The notes beneath the pieces are model-generated. The model was not told where the DNA came from, did no database searches, and saw only the letters and a list, made by a program, of their open reading frames with translations. Positions 62,807-64,000 of a DNA stretch of 64,000 nucleotides are shown here, piece after piece. This stretch comes from Verrucomicrobiaceae bacterium (lineage in GTDB: Bacteria; Verrucomicrobiota; Verrucomicrobiia; Verrucomicrobiales; Akkermansiaceae): contig JAIXWR010000039.1 in the NCBI GenBank assembly GCA_027491155.1, positions 180,108 through 244,107 of the forward strand. The letters are read 5' to 3'. The position numbers and the translations under genes were made by a program. Position 1 is the stretch's first letter; every line of letters begins with the position of its first letter.

Positions 62807-63721
62807 TCACGCGTTGATCCGCCGGGTGATCTCCAGCGCGAGTTCGAGCGCCGCCGTCCCCTGCTGGCCGGTCACCGCCGGATCCTCGCCGCGGGCCACG
62901 CTGGCCAGAAAGGCCGCCAGTTCGAGCTTCAAGGGCTCTTCCTTCTCGACCTCGACTTCCGCCCGCTGGATGCCCATGCCCTCCTTCCAATGGATCTGCC
63001 CGGCTTGCTCCTGGTAGTCGAGGGAAAGGTAGCAGTCGGACTGGAAGACCCGGATCTTGCGCATCTTCTCCGGGCTGATCCGGCTCGCCGTGACGTTCGC
63101 CACGCAGCCGTTCGCAAAGCGGATCCGCGCGTTGGCGATGTCCTCGGAGGCCATCAGCACCGGCACGCCCACCGCGTCGATGCTTTCCACCGGCGAACGG
63201 ACCAGATGGAGGATGATCTCCAGGTCGTGGATCATCAGGTCGAGGACCACACCGATGTCGATGCTCCGGTTCGGGAACGGGGAAAGGCGGTGGGCTTCGA
63301 TGAACTTCGGATGCGTGAGCCGGTGCTCCAATTGCCGGAGGACCGGGTTGAAGCGCTCGATGTGGCCGACCTGCAGGATGCGGCCGCAGCGTCTGGCGGT
63401 CTCCACCAGCGCCCGGGCATCCTCCACCGAGGGCGCGATCGGCTTTTCCATCAAGACATGCGCCCCCAGCTCCATCAGCCGGCATCCGACCTCGCGGTGG
63501 GCCACGGTCGGCACCGCCACGCTCACGGCATCGGCCAGGCCGGCCAGCTCCTCCAGCGAGGAAACCGGCACCGCCCCGAACTCTTCCGCCACCGCGCGGG
63601 CCCGCTCCGGATCGGCGTCATAGACCGCCGCCAGGCTCGCCCCGGGGATCAGGCTGTAAACCCGGGCATGGTTGCGCCCCATCGATCCCGCCCCGGCCAC
63701 TCCCGCACGCATGATTTCCAT
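62807..63721 (-). CDS. Gfo/Idh/MocA-family oxidoreductase
   Basis: 304-residue NAD(P)-dependent sugar dehydrogenase-like protein. The N-terminal Rossmann motif is GVAGAGSMGRNHARVY. The family EKP motif is intact (LMEKPIAP), as is the substrate-side catalytic block (LMIHDLEIILHL). It probably oxidises or reduces a sugar or nucleotide-sugar, perhaps a UDP-sugar as in homologues near lipid A genes. ATG 63721 is preferred; 63712 is the alternative. It is divergent from the gene at the window end. Confidence 0.87.
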   Translation of the reverse strand: MEIMRAGVAGAGSMGRNHARVYSLIPGASLAAVYDADPERARAVAEEFGAVPVSSLEELAGLADAVSVAVPTVAHREVGCRLMELGAHVLMEKPIAPSVEDARALVETARRCGRILQVGHIERFNPVLRQLEHRLTHPKFIEAHRLSPFPNRSIDIGVVLDLMIHDLEIILHLVRSPVESIDAVGVPVLMASEDIANARIRFANGCVANVTASRISPEKMRKIRVFQSDCYLSLDYQEQAGQIHWKEGMGIQRAEVEVEKEEPLKLELAAFLASVARGEDPAVTGQQGTAALELALEITRRINA

Positions 63722-63884
63722 GCCGCTTCCTACGCCCCGCGCCCCGGCATCAGCAAGCCCCGGCCGGGGCATCTTCGCCCCACGCGCCGGGAATCCGGCA
63801 GGAAATCTTTGGCACAAACTCGTTTTTGCCGCTGGTCAGCCCCGGTGGGAATCGTATCCTGCCGCGCCAAGAACCCCTCGCACC

Positions 63885-64000
63885 ATGAGCCTCCACGCCC
63901 AGCTAAGCCCCGAAGCCCAGGCCCGCCTTCAGGCACAGCGCCGCAATTCGACGATCTCCTCGATCATCATTTCCTTCCTGGTCATCGTCCTGCTCTGCCT
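63885..64000 (+). CDS. N-terminal part of a membrane protein (truncated by window end)
   Basis: The frame opens with ATG 63885 and runs off the window. The visible 38 residues are a soluble, Gln/Arg-rich start (MSLHAQLSPEAQARLQAQRR) followed by a membrane helix (SSIIISFLVIVLLCL). Such a start is common in TonB-like or secreted-sensor proteins, but nothing more can be said. Confidence 0.55.
   Translation, partial: MSLHAQLSPEAQARLQAQRRNSTISSIIISFLVIVLLC

Noticed and set aside
63812..63840. TGGCAC ... TTGCC resembling a sigma-54 promoter before the last gene
   Set aside because: The GG and GC elements are about five bases too far apart for a sigma-54 promoter.

Overview
The window is GC-rich, gene-dense bacterial chromosome. 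It best fits a Verrucomicrobia-type organism (Luteolibacter/Haloferula-like). This is inferred from the moxR/bat-type locus with very large VWA and DUF4175-like proteins, the CotH/lamin-tail secreted protein with a typical verrucomicrobial C-terminal module, and a Rho factor with a long Lys/Ala/Arg-rich extension. There is no rRNA, phage, insertion sequence or CRISPR array. Two tRNA genes are present, Arg(CCG) at 5184-5255 and Ala(GGC) at 13627-13699. Many neighbouring genes overlap by 1-4 bases (ATGA, GTGA), so translational coupling is common.

Layout. 1-4.7 kb: two PIN-type toxin-antitoxin modules flank an acyl-ACP synthetase with a degenerate acyltransferase half and a hypothetical gene. 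4.8-9.7 kb: a KH-domain RNA-binding protein, tRNA-Arg, a minus-strand tyrA-aroA-cmk-plsC operon, a lipoprotein and an IF-1-like protein. 10-13.4 kb: pyruvate carboxylase. 13.6-18.4 kb: tRNA-Ala, a peptidase-like protein without metal ligands, a LON-domain protein coupled to a RarD-type transporter, a GYF_2 membrane protein, a bactofilin and an FHA protein. 18.4-35.7 kb: a minus-strand locus running MoxR, DUF58, BatA/VWA/PA14, VWA, DUF4175-like, terpenoid-cyclase-fold protein. It is split by a 5.1-kb CotH/LTD gene on the opposite strand. 35.9-46.8 kb: housekeeping genes (lone MlaE permease, rho, yebC, trpS, a peroxiredoxin-like membrane protein, an SDR, birA, nadC, yjbQ, a lactonase, aroC). 47.8-53.2 kb: a compact surface-glycan modification cluster (FkbM methyltransferase, SGNH, MBOAT, second SGNH/DltD-like, GT11 fucosyltransferase). 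53.4-55.8 kb: accessory genes. 55.8-64 kb: an RND/MMPL exporter divergent from lolA, two tandem PilT-like ATPases with a coupled membrane protein, a secreted duplicated-domain protein, a Gfo/Idh oxidoreductase and a gene cut by the window edge.

Together the genes cover the shikimate end-pathway (tyrA, aroA, aroC), anaplerosis with its biotin ligase (pyc, birA), NAD synthesis (nadC) and envelope biogenesis. The most distinctive non-coding signal is a dispersed family of intergenic palindromes, each half a hairpin opening with GGAG(C/T)G. Members lie at 23166, 46767, 49601 and 53252, and stem sequences differ while pairing is kept. Other points of interest are an autoregulatory-looking palindrome over a possibly leaderless vapB promoter, an AT-rich repeat-like insert inside pyc, and a 16-copy 15-bp tandem repeat encoding SEQGQ units.
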